DNA of 64,000 bases from Populus alba. Taxonomy: Eukaryota; Streptophyta; Magnoliopsida; Malpighiales; Salicaceae. Each line of letters opens with the position of its first letter. Positions within the stretch are counted from its first letter, which is position 1. The position numbers and the translations under genes were made by a program. The stretch is from NCBI RefSeq assembly GCF_005239225.2, contig NC_133299.1:3538967-3602966 (forward strand), written 5' to 3'. Below the pieces are notes generated by a model, which saw only the letters and a list, made by a program, of their open reading frames with translations, searched no databases and was not told the DNA's origin. Shown here piece by piece: positions 26,384-38,632 of the stretch.

Positions 26384-27059
26384 ACCTAATCAGTCTTTCA
26401 CTTTAAACCCCCTCAATTGATTTGACAAATTTTCCCTTCCTATACAAAGCCTCGTAACTTATTTTAAGGGATAATTTAATTTTTTTTCACGAGACATGTC
26501 TGTCATTATAAAAGTAAATAATGACAAATATATATATTTTTACTTCTTTTTTTGTATAGTATGACTTAAATATCATCAAAAAAAATTAATTAACTTTTTT
26601 TGCATAAGCATTTTTGAGTTTTCAATTTCAAAAGCACAAAAATGTCTAAAATACCATCAACGACAAATATTCTATAGTTGTTCTCTAGGGTTTTTTTTTT
26701 TTTTTTTTTTATCTTTTCCTTTTAGGTTTTTTGTTATTGTCAAATTGAATAAGGGTCAATTTGATCTTTTAATAAATATATATATATAAAAACTAAATTA
26801 AATAAAAAGTTGATGGCACATGTAATGCACACTCCAATAAATAAAAGGAGCTCATTTTTTTTTTTTCTGGTGCATGCGAGCTCATCCAGCAACTAAACAC
26901 CACCTTCAATTATAATATTAGAAGCAACTCCCCAAGAACTTCCCTAATATGGCAGTAATGAACTGTTGGTGTGGCTCTAGTAGGCTCTTTTTCTTCACCT
27001 CTATCTTTTCTCTTGATTCTCCTAAAAAATACAAAAGAATTTTCTTATTTGATTGTTGT
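26384..27059. other. Intergenic, no gene seen
   Basis: AT-rich; includes a long T-run at about 26693-26711. Nothing else recognised. Confidence 0.5.
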
Positions 27060-27700
27060 ACCCAACTTGATCTTTATTCTTTTGATAATTATTTGTTTTG
27101 CTTTTGATATAGAAAGCTTATTTTTTTATTTAATTTCATTCCTAAGTATTTTATTTCATTTAATTTTTTTTTATCCAATTTGACCCTCATTCTTTTGATT
27201 GCTATTCTTTAATCTATTTCTTGATTTATCTATACTTTTCAATTTTATCACTCAACATTTTATTTTATTTTATTCTTGTATTCAATTTTGATCCTCATTC
27301 TTTTTATAACTATTTTTTTTTATCACTTTATTGATTTAATTATGTTTTTTTTTTAATTATGTCCCTCAACATTTTATTTGATTTAATTTTTATATTCAAA
27401 TTTGGGCCTTATTTTTTTATTGCTATTTTTTTATCACTTTATTGATTTATTTATATTTTTCAATTTTGTCCCTTAAAATTTTATTTGATTAAATTTTTAT
27501 ATTCAATTTTAGCCTTTATTTTTTTTATTACTGTCTTTTTTTATAATTTTCTTAAGTTATTTTATTTCTCAATTTAATTTCTAATTATTTTCTTTCATTT
27601 AGTTTCTATAACATATTTGATCCTTCTTGTTTGATTGTTATTTTTTAACTACTGATGATTATGAATTTTGCTTCCTTATTTTTATACCAAATTTGATCAT
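27060..27700. repeat. Tandem array, ~109-bp period, about six copies
   Basis: The motif resembling AATTTGATCCTCATTCTTTT recurs near 27068, 27177, 27286, 27396, 27504 and 27609. Each copy is followed by CACTTTATTGATTTATTTAT-like and CTCAACATTTTATTT-like segments. It is strongly strand-asymmetric (pyrimidine-rich on the plus strand), with no open frame of interest. Confidence 0.8.
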
Positions 27701-27957
27701 CATATCCTTAATTATGGATTAGTCAAATTAACATAGGTTAAATTAAGTTTTTTTTTTTTTTTAATGTTGCAACTGAAGCAATGCTTTATGGACAAAGCAA
27801 CACGAGTAATCAAAGAAGACTTGCTCCTGCCTTGTAAATATCCGTAGACTTTGAGAGCAGGTGGGAGTTGTAGTTGGTAGAACGACAATTTCATGAGCCG
27901 TTTTGTAAGTGTGATTAAGATTATTCTACATGCATTAAAATGGTCATAACTTGCTAC

Positions 27958-28141
27958 GATTTTTGTTTTTATTAACATTGGTATCCGGTCAGCTTGCTTG
28001 CGTATACATCGATTAATCTCATGGACCCTGAAGTTAATAATGGTGGAGGCCTCCAGTGGCCTTGAAATTTGTAAGACTTGAACTGATGATTTTTAAATAA
28101 CAAACTTAGAAACTGACCAATTGAGCTACACTCCTCAAGGT
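27958..28141 (-). mobile_element. tRNA-derived SINE
   Basis: On the minus strand the element begins near 28140 with GAGTGTAGCTCAATTGGTCA, a good RNA polymerase III A box. About 35 bases later AGTTCAAGTCTT is a B-box match. The body then runs to GCAAGCTGACCGGATACC and an A-rich tail (complement of 27958-27972). The structure, about 180 bp, is that of plant tRNA-type SINEs, and the body recalls Salicaceae SINEs. Target duplications were not established. Confidence 0.75.
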
Positions 28142-28175
28142 TTATATATTTTTTTATTAAATTACCTTTGATATA

Positions 28176-28480
28176 TATAATCATCTCAATTCAATAGCTT
28201 AAACTGTTAAGTGAGGTTCTAAGATATGATTTATAGTATTCTCTAACACATCCTCTCAAGTAAAAGCTATTTGAACTTGAATCTTGTAAAAGCTCACAAT
28301 ACCTTGTGCTAAATTATTATCAAATAAATGGGGATGATGAGAGATTTGAACTCGTAATTGTTTAATCATCAAGACTCTGATATTATGTTAAAGAACCATT
28401 TCAATCAAATGGCTTTAACTGTTATGTGAAATTCTCGGATATATATATATATATATATATATTAAAGAACTCTAAAACGC
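28176..28480 (-). mobile_element. TRIM-like miniature LTR retroelement
   Basis: On the minus strand, two related ~80-bp flanks (28480-28393 and 28250-28176) share the block CACWTAACAGTTWAAGC followed by TTGAWTTGARATG. Directly inside the upstream flank lies TAATATCAGAGTCTTGATG, a degraded TGGTATCAGAGTC primer binding site. A purine-rich TTGAGAGGATG precedes the downstream flank, which starts TGTTAGAGAATA, in the place of a polypurine tract. The interior is about 140 bp and has no coding sequence. This layout fits a terminal-repeat retrotransposon in miniature. An (AT)n run at 28440-28461 interrupts the upstream flank. Confidence 0.6.
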
Positions 28481-28621
28481 GTGGGAAAGCACTGTAGCTT
28501 TCCCCACAGTTTTCCCCGTCAAAACATATATCATCTCAGCATTGTAGTTGAATGTCTTGCTCGCTTTCCCACAAAATATATTATCACTGCACAAGTTTGA
28601 AAAAAACGACATCATGATATC

Positions 28622-29040
28622 AGTGTCTTAAATGCTTTGAAAAATCAGGCTGTCGTTTTTTTTTTCCCTGTAATTGGGTCTTCTTTTTCTTCTGTGAAGT
28701 TTATAAGGTTCAAGGGAATACTGAATTGTCTGACATCTTATCACCTTTTAGAATAATTAAAAGGCCATGCAAAAAGGCAATAAACTTACACGTTGCACAT
28801 CTTCAGGTTCCATTTAGAGAATGTCAAGTCAGCCAGTTTTTTTAATGCTGCATTAAATGCTTTCAGGTTTCATTTAGATAAAGTCAAGCTGGCCAATCTT
28901 CTTAGTGGTGCATTAAATGAATGTGGCGTTGGCATCATTATACATACATGCTTGCCTTTCCGTTTTTCATTGTTTCCTGTTCAGTTTTGGTTGGCATTTC
29001 TGTTCTGGTTAGTGTGCTTGTCAGACAGTTCGAATTGTTT
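28622..29040. repeat. Direct repeat copy 1 (partner at 38633)
   Basis: Shares ordered blocks with 38633-39040, including GTCTTCTTTTTCTTCT-like, CTGACATCT, CATTAAATGAATGTG and CATACTTGCCTTTCC-type segments. The copies are about 10 kb apart and flank the Rep/helicase pseudogene. Confidence 0.8.
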
Positions 29041-29092
29041 TATTGCATGGCATGGTGCTATTTTGAAGTGGTGTTTTTAGCGAGCCAATTCC

Positions 29093-29572
29093 CTCAGCTC
29101 CCACCTCTCTTATAATATTTGAATACATTTTCACCTCTCCTCTTCCCCAGCCAAAAGCCACACTAGCAATCAACATCCACCGTTGTTTTTCTGCCTTCTC
29201 TAATGGCTGCAGTGGATCACCAGTAGCTCCACCGTGCACCACCATCCTCACGACAGACCAGCAACAGTAGCAAGCACCTCCCCCAGGCCAGGTAGCCTCT
29301 TCTCTTCTTGCTTTTCCACGCAAATCATGCATCTCTCAGCTCCCACCTCTCTTATAATATTGAACACATTATTGCCTCTCCTGTTCCCCAGCCAAGAGCC
29401 ACACTAGCAATCAACATCCACCGTTGTTTTTCTGCCTTCTCCAGTAGCTGCAGTGGATCACCAATAGCCCTACCGTGGACCACCATCCTCACGACAGACC
29501 AGCAACAACAGCAAGCACCTCCCCCAGGCCAGGTAGCTTCTTCTCTTCTTGCTTTTCCACACAAATCATGCA
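29093..29572. repeat. Tandem duplication, 242-bp unit, two copies
   Basis: CTCAGCTCCCACCTCTCTTA begins at 29093 and again at 29335. The copies stay very similar through CACCTCCCCCAGGCCAGGTA to the CAAATCATGCAT end. The unit is more GC-rich than its surroundings and contains a good splice-donor match (CAG/GTAGC), so it could be a duplicated leader exon. The open frames crossing it are not convincing proteins. Confidence 0.9.
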
Positions 29573-30544
29573 TGAATACTGTAAAAAAAACAAAAAAAAA
29601 AAACCCTGCAGAATACATGAGTAATTAATTACCTGTTGCTTGCAATCTGCTTTCCCAAACGAAATAGCCATTTGGTTAATTATTAATTTCTAATAATTAT
29701 TAACAATTGGTTACATATATGTGGTGCTCCATTTCTCCCTTTTGCAATTCACTCAATCTGAGATCATTTAATTCTGCTAATTAGTCTCCAAGTCGATTTT
29801 CATAAGCTCTGTTGATGCCAAAAGCCTGCTTGAAGTTGAGTTTTTATTTCTTCATATTTTTTAACTTTGCTCATCTTGTTGTCTGCATATTGTGCATGGC
29901 CTGTGCTCTGTCATTTTTTACGTTTACATCAATTAGCCACCTGGAAAATGAGTGTTTTTTTATTTCATTAGGCATCAAGTGTCTATGCGTTTGTATCTGA
30001 TTCTATAGTTTGGTGGTGCATCCTTTGTGGCTCTTTTCATCGTTGTCATGTTCTTCAAAAGAGGGGCTTCTCTGTTTTCTCTTTTCTTTCTGGTTTCGGC
30101 AGACTGTCTTCGTTTCATCAAGTCCTAGCGCATATGGTTTAATTTTCTTTTCTTTATCCGTCTTTGTGCGCACATGTCAGGTGCATCTATCTCACACCAC
30201 ATTCTGGGTTCTGTGCTTTTGTTTGTCCAGCAACTGTGCATGATGATCAGCTTTGCAAAAAATTAGCATAGCGAACAATTGTATTTATGCATACAAAATC
30301 TTATGCTTTTGCTAAGCTTTGGGAACTTCTTTTGTCATTATTTTTATAAAATTTGCAGAGATGTTTTTTCATTACATGCTGCAACATAGAGTGGCATATC
30401 ATTTTTATAATTATATATGTTTGTGTAGTGAGTAAGGTAGCTGTTATGGTATACAAATATTGCTTAGAAAATATTGGTGGTTCGGCACTGGATGTAGACC
30501 ATTACAGTATGTTGGTCATTTTTTTTTTGTTTTTAAGTACGTAA
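29573..30544. other. Helitron interior, no gene recognised
   Basis: Short frames exist but none is recognisable as a protein family. An A-run lies at about 29581-29602. Confidence 0.4.
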
Positions 30545-30888
30545 GCCTTCAAATACCCCAAGAAATCACCAGTCTGGGTAAATATAAGGAGTGAAACTGA
30601 TCCTTGAAATATTGTTGTTAGAGAGGTGTTGATCATGTGAGCTATATCCTATTTGTTGGATCCAGATAAGGCCACAGAACAGCCAAATACAGCTGCAATG
30701 ATGGTGAACATGTGGAGGAGAATGACAAAGAAGCCACAGAGGGAAGGGAATAAACGGAGAGAAGGAGTCAGGAATATGCAACTAGAGGCTGCACACAAGA
30801 GAATGTAGTTGCATATGATGAAGAATTTATGCGTTGAGTGGTGTAATTCAATCACTGGACAAGATTTGTGATTGTTAATGAGACCCAT
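30545..30888 (-). pseudogene. Small multi-membrane plant protein, truncated copy (probable host fragment)
   Basis: Read from the ATG at 30888, the frame begins MGLINNHKSCPVIEL, then has hydrophobic segments (FFIICNYILLCAASSCIFLT; SLCGFFVILLHMFTIIAAVF) and GCSVALSGSN. An in-frame TAG at about 30649 follows. The same frame continues with IAHMINTSLTTIFQGSVSLL and FTQTGDFLGYLKAYV before homology is lost. I recognise the style of a family of small plant membrane proteins of unknown function, but cannot name it. A TATAAATA box lies 113 bp upstream, so promoter and first exon came together. The single stop and the lost C-terminus argue that it is dead. Confidence 0.55.
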
Positions 30889-31000
30889 TTGAGAAAACTG
30901 ATGATTTGCTGTAATGAGAAGTTAGACTTTGAAGATTGAAATACATTTTTTTTTTTTTGAGATTGTGGCTGATTTGTTGAAAGGAAAATGGGATGCCAAG

Positions 31001-31008
31001 TATTTATA
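31001..31008 (-). promoter_or_regulatory. TATA box of the 30.9-kb membrane-protein copy
   Basis: The minus strand reads CATATAAATACTTGG here, 113 bp before the ATG at 30888. That spacing fits a TATA box, a start site ~30 bp downstream and a leader of ~80 nt. Confidence 0.5.
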
Positions 31009-31898
31009 TGCAAGGGCTAGAAACTAGTGCAGCAGGGAAGTGACTATTCAAGAGCTAAAGATCAAAATCTTGGCGGGCGTAGATGTTTGGTGCTTGCTTG
31101 TTGCTTAGCTTCTTAGTTTTGGAACTGCTCTACTAAGTTTGCTTCTCGAAACTCCATCGCAGATGCAATTAATAAAACTATAGGGGCACGGAGTATATAA
31201 GAATAATGGAAAGGAAAGTATGGCCAGTCATTATGCAAACAACAAAAAGAAGCAGTCGTTGCTCATTGACTGTTCTTTCACACTGGTTTTGAAACAATTT
31301 AAATGCCCATTCATTACAGGCGGCAAAAAAAAACTAGCTTTGCTCATAAGTATTGGTTTTCAAGACACATATGATTCATCATATTCAATATTAATTTATA
31401 TATCATTCTTAGCATCGCAATTGAAGCTTGGATTATATTATATTCATTAAGACATGTTTTTAGGTATAGGCATTGGTTTTTCCATTGTGCTTGAGAGGAA
31501 TTTTTTTTTAAAGTAATATCCTTTTACATGTGATGTGAAAAGAGAAATTCAAAGTATTCAATGGTGTGTGCAAATAAACACTTTTCTAGATGACTGCCAT
31601 ATATGTGTTGATGGTGTGGATGACATTTCATGAAATGATATGGGATTTATACTTTTGTGATGAGGTTAGGTTAATTATTATTATTCGTTTAGGACATGAG
31701 CTTGCAACAGATTTCACATGCTTAATGATCATGTAAAGAAAGCAAGTCACAAGTCCTTAGTTTTTTAACAGTGTTTACATATGTCAAACTATGGATTATA
31801 GTACGATTTTTGAAAATAAAAAAAATTATTGCCCTATGTTTTAAATTTAAAAAAAAACATTGCAAGACACAGGACACTCTCATTAAAAAAATTACAAA

Positions 31899-32101
31899 GA
31901 TTATAGCCCTTATTCTTTGCAGCTTATACAATTTTGTTTTGATTTTGTTACTTTCCTTTGTTTTTTTCTTTAGCACTTACCAAGATTGTGATGAATTGCA
32001 GAAATTATTGCCCTTATTATTTACAGCTTATACCATTTTGTTCTGGTTTTCTTACTTTTTTTCCTTTGTGTTTCTTGAAGCACTTGCCGGAGTTGTGATA
32101 C
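31899..32101. repeat. Imperfect tandem duplication, ~107-bp period
   Basis: GCCCTTATTCTTTGCAGCTT near 31905 recurs as GCCCTTATTATTTACAGCTT near 32011. Both are followed by TTTTGTT.TG..TTT and then GCACTT.CC..G.TTGTGA. Confidence 0.8.
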
Positions 32102-32763
32102 TAATTTCTTTTACCTAAATATGTTGCCTCATCTTTTATTTTTATTTTTGTTTATTCTTTCATGCCTGATTCTCCAGATCTTATACCCCATGTCTGTTTA
32201 TTTTTATCCTTGCACATATTAATCAAAATTTAACTTTGTTTTTCAGGTCTTTTAAAGGGGCTACTTTTATTTATCATCAGTATTTTCTCAGGTTTGTTTT
32301 GTGTCTCTCTCTTATTTACTTTATCCATTTCTATTTCCTTGCATGCTTAATCATGGTTATGGTATTTCTATGTTTGGCAACATGTAATGTCTTTTTTTAA
32401 TTGCTTGATCTTTTATTGTTATATTTTCATCCTTTCCTGAACCAAGGAGTTGTATTTTTAGCTAAGCCTACCCTATCATCATGTCTTATGATATATCAAA
32501 GATTTCAGTCTAATATCATTCCTTCACCTTGCAAGCCAGTTAATCTTTGGCCAGCACTTAATTTCATTATGTTTTTTTTTTATTTATTTATTATTATCCC
32601 TATGTTTACATGGTTTCTTTAGAAAATGTATGTCATTAGGATTTTCTCTATCCCTGTGTTTACCTTCACTTAGCCATGATCCTGTACTAATCATGGTTTT
32701 TTTGTGTGTTTTTCTTTCATTTACCTTCGTGTTTTATTTGCATGGTTTATTTAGAGCAACAAC

Positions 32764-35700
32764 ATGACAAGTCCTCACGAACATGTTCAACCAGATGAGT
32801 ATGTGCCATCTTCTCCATACTCACAATTTGTTTTGAATGACTATGAAACCCCTATTGGTAGAATCTTGCTATCCGATAACCCAAGCTCTTCAAATACACC
32901 ATCTGCTCCACAACATACTCAAGGGGTTGGCACTTTGGTTTGTTCGCGCTAGCACATAGATATACAAACCACCTTTTCCTTATCAAGCAACATAGTGCAA
33001 ACTGAAAGTGATGAAATTAATGCAGCAAGGTTATCCAATCCTCCACAATCTACCGCCCTTGCTTCATTTCACTGTAATAATGTAGTTTCAAATCATGAAT
33101 CTGAAGGATTCTTTGAGCAAACCCTTAATCATCAATCTACTATAGGCCAGGCATCATATCAGAAAAAAAAAAGGCGTATGTAATCTAATCATGTACCTTT
33201 TATAGCCATTTTTTCTTTATTTATGATTGCCTCTTTTATATCATTCGTTCAAGTCTCTTAGCTTTGTTTTTTACAAGTTATTTAATTGAATACATTGATT
33301 TTAGGGATAAAACATACAAGTGTAACCATTGCAACGCTCTTTTTTTGTTGCAAGAACGCTTGGCGCGTTCAGCCAAAACAAACCCATGCTTTACACTTTG
33401 TTGTAATAATGGTAAGGTGGTGCTTCCTGCTCTGCAAGAAACACCTAACTATCTTGATAACCTCCTTAACCCAAACAATGGTTTATCGTCTAAAAAGTTT
33501 CGGCGTGAAATTCGTGCTTATAACTCAATGTTCGCTTTCACGTCCATAGGGGCTCTGGTAGATCATTCTGTTAATTCTCGGCCTGGATCATATGTTTTTA
33601 AGGTCAATGGATATTGCCACCATCTTATGGGTTCTCTTCTTCCCATGGATAATAGAGACCCCAAGTTTGCACAACTTTATATTTTCGATACAGATAATGA
33701 GGTTTTTAACCGGCTGCAACCATTTTGCAATGAAAATTTTCAATCAATCTTGGATAGTCATATTGTTGTTGGTCTAATCAATATGCTTAATTCATCTAAT
33801 CAATTGGTTCGTTTGTTCCGTCATGCTAGACAAAGGTTTGGGGATGTCGAGGTTCCAGAATTCAAACTTCGGTTAATTGGTAAAAGAGATGATGACTCAA
33901 GGCAATACGATGATCCTTCTTTAAATGATATTGGTGGTTTGGTTGTTGGGGACATTGGTCATTGTCGATCTGATCGGGACATAATTATTGAAAGTTTATC
34001 TGGAACACTTCAGAGGATCTCAAAGCTTCATCCAAAATTTATGTCCCTTCATTATCCACTTCTTTTTCCATATGGTGAGGATGGTTTTCACACTAATATT
34101 CCATTAGCTCATCAAGAATAGCAACCACCTAAAAAAAGGCAAAAGGTTTCAATGAGAGCCTATTATGCTTATCTCATTCATGAAAGAGAAAAACAAGAAA
34201 GCACTCTCATAAAAGGCGGACGATTGTACCAGCAATTTTTGGTTGGTGCATTTGTTAATGTTGAAGAGGAATGTTTGGATTTTATACGTGCAAACCAAGA
34301 AAATCTTAGAAGTGAGCATTACAAAGGAATACATGATGCTATTACTAGAGGTGATATTGATGGATCAACTACAGGGAAAATTATACTTCCATCATCTTTA
34401 ACAGGAAGCCCTCGGTATATGGTTAATAATTACCAAGATGTTATGGCCATATGTAGATGTTATGGGAATCCTGATCTTTTTATCACATTTACCTGCAATG
34501 TTAATTGGCCTGAAATTCGCCGAGAAATTAAAAAAACAAGGAACTATCAACCTGAGGACAAACCTGACATCATAGCAAGGGTATTTCATTCCAAGCTAAT
34601 TGATATGATGTCATTCATCAAGTCCGGAAAACTTTTCGGACGGACAATTGCTGGTATTTCTATTTTATTTCTTAAATTTCAAGTTTCTATTTTTATCCTT
34701 CTACAAACATCCGTTTTTACTTCTTTACTTGCATTTTATCTTTTTAGATGTTTGCGTTGTGGAGTTTCAAAAAAGAGGTTTGCCGCATACTCATTTGTTA
34801 GTTTGGCTAGCTCCAGAATTCAAATTTCGTTCGCCTGAGGATGTTGACTCTATTATTTCAGCTGAAATACCTGACAAGCATCAAGATCTTGTTGGCTATG
34901 AGATAGTTTCAAAATTTATGATGCATGGTCCATGCGGCGCTGCAAATCCAAGGGCTCAATGTATGGAAAAAAATAAATGTTCTAAACTATTTCCAAAAAA
35001 AAAAAAAAAACAAAGATGCAACCGTCTTTGATGATAATGGCTTTGTTTACTATAAACGACGTATGCAGCCTACGTGTCACATTGTTAGAAATGGAATTTC
35101 CCTATCAAATTGTCATGTTGTCCCATACAACAAAGAACTTTTGCTTCGATACAATGCACACATTAATGTTGAAATTTGCTGTCAATCTCTACTTATCAAG
35201 TATCTTTTCAAGTATGTTAGCAAAGGAGCTAATCGATGTAGAATGGTTATGAAAAAAGTGACTGATGATGAAATACAAGCTTATCTAAACTGTAGATTCA
35301 TTTGTCCATATGAAGCAGTATGGCGTTTATTCCAATTCCTAATCCATTCAAGGAGCCCAGCTGTTGAAAGACTTCAAGTCCATTTACCATTACAACACCA
35401 TGTATTTTTTTCAGGTAATCAATCGTTATCATAAGTTCTTAAAAGGCCTGGCATTAATAAGACAATGCTCACATAGTGGTTTGAGCGCAACAGAATTGAT
35501 GTCGATGAACGAGATCTATTTTACTCACAGTTTCCAAGCAAGTATGTTTGGGATGCTAGGCAAAAAGAATGGATTATTAGATCACGTGGATTTTGCCTTG
35601 GTCACATTGTGTATGTCCATCCTGCAGCTGGAGAGTTGTATTTTCTCAGAATGTTACTTAATCATGTTAAAGGAGCAAAGAGCTTTGAAGACTTGTGACA

Positions 35701-37640
35701 AATCTCTGGTACAATATTTCCAACTTTTCAACTTGCATGCAAGGCTTTAGGACTCTTAGGAGATGATAAAGAATGGTCAGATGCATTTTGTGAGGCTATT
35801 CCAACAGCTTCTTCTCCGCAGCTAAGGCAACTTTTTGTTAATATTATTATGTTTTGCGAGGTTGCTGATCCAAATAGTCTTTTCGATCAATTTTGGCACT
35901 CTATGCATGATGACATTGAATATCATCTGAGATCTTCGTTTTCAATGTTGAATGTTCGTTTATCTGATGACGAACTTAAGAACTATGTGTTGTATGGACT
36001 TGAACAACTTTTTAATGCTTCCGGGACATCATTGGAAGATCATAAACTTCCAATGCCGAATGGTCGATTGATGGATAAAGTCATGAACAAACTTTTAAGG
36101 GAAGAGCTTGACTATGATCTTGCTGAGCTTAGAAATAACCATTCATTGGATATACCACTTCTTAATCCATGTCAAAGAAACATCTATGATTCTGTTATTA
36201 CATCTATACTACAAAAAAGACAAGCGCTCATATTTGTTCATGGTCATGGTGGAACATGAAAGACTTTTTTATGGCATACAATTATTAATCGAGTTAAATC
36301 TAAAGGTTTAATTGTTCTTATTGTTGCCTCATCTGGAATAGCTTCTCTTCTATTACCTGGAGGGTGAACAACCCATTCTAGATTTAAAATTCCATTAGAA
36401 GTTAATGAGAGTTCAACATGCGAGATTAAACACAACACTCACCTTTCACGACTACTAGAGATGACATCACTCATTGTTTGGGATGAGGCTCCAATGAATA
36501 ATAGATTCTGTTTTGAAGCTTTAGACAGGTCTCTACGAGATGTTCTTAGACTTAACAATCCATTTGGTGGCAAGTCCGTCCTATTAGGTGGGGATTTCCG
36601 ACAAATTCTTCTTGTTATACCTGGAGGAACAAAAGAAGAAATAATTAATGTTTCTTTTACTAGCTCATTGCTTTGGTCTGTATTCACATTCCTCACTTTG
36701 AATCAAAATATACGACTATCAGCTGAAGGTTTAAGCCCAGACCAAAAGGATGAACTTAGACAGTTTGCAGAGTGGATCCTTTTAATTGGTGATGGACAAA
36801 TATGTGATTTGGTTGTTTCAGATGATCATGATGCGGCATTTATCAAAATCCCATGTGAGCTTCAGGTTGAAGTAATTGATTCTCCAATTGCAGCTATTGT
36901 CTCTGCCATATATCCTGACATTGAAAGGGCTCATCTTGATCCATTCTACTTTAAAGACAGAGCAATTGTTACACCGAAGAACCTAACTGTTTCTGAGATT
37001 AATAATTTTATCCTTGATATTATACTTGGTCATAAATACAACTTTCTTAGTTGTGATTCTATCCAAACAACTTCTGGTGATATTGACAACATCGATTTAT
37101 TGTATCCAATTGAATTTATCAACCAGCTTGACTTTAATGGTGTGCCCCAACACAGTATTTCTTTGAAAATTGGCACACCGATTATGTTACTTCGGAACCT
37201 TAGTCCCTCTGCTGGTTTATGTAATGGAACAAGGCTTATTGTTACATAGCTTGTCGAGCGAATTATTGAAGCCCAAATTATTACCGGTTCTAACATTGGA
37301 GATCGAGTTTTTATTCCACGAATTGTCTTTCCAGTTAATGATAAAAAATGCCCCTTCACAATCAAACGAAGACAATTTCCTATTAGGCCTTGCTATGCTA
37401 TGACTATTAATAAAAGCCAAGGACAATCACTTAAGATTGTTGGTGTCTTTTTGAAAGAACAAGTTTTCAGTCATGGTCAATTATATGTTGCTTTATCAAG
37501 AGTTACATCAAAGAATGGGCTTAAAATCATTTCCTTCGATCATGAAGGAAAACCATCATGTTATGCCAAAAACACATCATGTTATGCCAAAAACATTGTT
37601 TACAAAGATATCATTCAATTATTACCAAAAGGTAATCTTT
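32764..37640 (+). pseudogene. Helitron Rep/helicase (RepHel) pseudogene
   Basis: In a live element this protein nicks and rolls out the Helitron (HUH endonuclease) and unwinds DNA (PIF1-type helicase). Segments in order: an N-terminal Ser/Pro-rich exon (32764-33175); the Helitron N-domain (33306-34653) with KTYKCNHCNALF, GKVVLPALQ and HPKFMSLHYPLLFPYGEDGF; and the Rep exon from 34748 with the HUH motif PHTH (codons 34786-34794) and paired tyrosines in KYLFKYVSKG (codons 35201 and 35213). The helicase follows, with CQRNIYDSV, VHGHGGT, SLIVWDEAPM, LLGGDFRQILLVI and, near the end, AMTINKSQGQS and VALSRVTS. Damage: in-frame stops near 32950, 34119, 35430, 35473, 35694, 36257 (inside Walker A), 36365 and 37246, and a frameshift at the A-run 34995-35011. 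Confidence 0.93.
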
Positions 37641-38632
37641 TTATTCATTGTTGTATCTTTTGTGTGTTAATTTTCTAATCACAAGCTTGAACATCTATGA
37701 GTCTTCTTGCAACATAAAAAAAAAAATCAAACTTAATTCCATTTTAACTATAATATATTTAAGTTTTTCCACCTTTTGTTTTTTGCTGCATACGAACTAT
37801 AATTTCTCATGCTCCTATATTTTTCATAAGCTCTTTCCATGTTTTTTCAGGGTAGTCTCTCGCTTCATCTACTATTTATTTTTCTGCTTTGGATCAACGA
37901 CTTTGCTGCCTACTTTTGTTTTTTCATGTAAGTATTTTTTCCTTCACAACCCTTAGTCCATGCAATGCAAATTTGATATGTTTTGTCAATATCGCTACCT
38001 GCAGTTTGGTAGCCATGATGGACCTATAGTTTGGTAGCCATAAACTTCATAAGCTTTCTCTAAATATCGCTTGAAAGAACAGTGGTATAGAAATAAAATT
38101 AGAATCACAAATCTCTTAAACCCAACATCTTCTTCCTTTAATAAGAATTGCCACCTTTAAACCTGGAAAGCCACCTGATAAAATCATATCAAAAAAATAT
38201 CAAATAATAGGAAGGCGGTCTCATTAGTGATGGTCATCTTTTAGTTTACCTTAGCGTTTACCTCTCTTTCTCTGATTAGCCAGCAAATAAACCATCATTG
38301 ATAGTAAACACTCATTGTTTCATTTTGAAATTCCATGTCATCTCTTACCTCTAATGTGCTTACAAAGTTTGGAATGAAAGAATACATCAATAAAAAATTA
38401 GTTTCATGATTTTAACGTCCATTTAAAGTGCATTCTCTTGCCTTTCAGTCCAAATAAAAGAATTTCTTGTCTTTTAAGTTTTTTTCCCTTTTTGTTATAC
38501 ACAGACAGTCTTTATATTACGAAAAAAATTGAATGAGTAAACATTTTTTTTTTCCATGTAATAAATGGCCACACAAAATGTTGAAAAAATTAATCTAGAA
38601 GACCACTTAATCAGTTAAGGTTATGTATAGGG
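37641..38632. other. Downstream of RepHel, no further gene seen
   Basis: Probably the last RepHel intron and 3' end: an acceptor-like TTTTTTCAG lies near 37850. A short tandem repeat of CACATCATGTTATGCCAAAA lies just upstream at about 37555-37590, inside the pseudogene. Confidence 0.4.

Noticed and set aside
29021..29618. Minus-strand frames with GKARREEATWPGGGA-type sequence
   Set aside because: They are the same frame read twice across the 242-bp duplication and match no family known to me.
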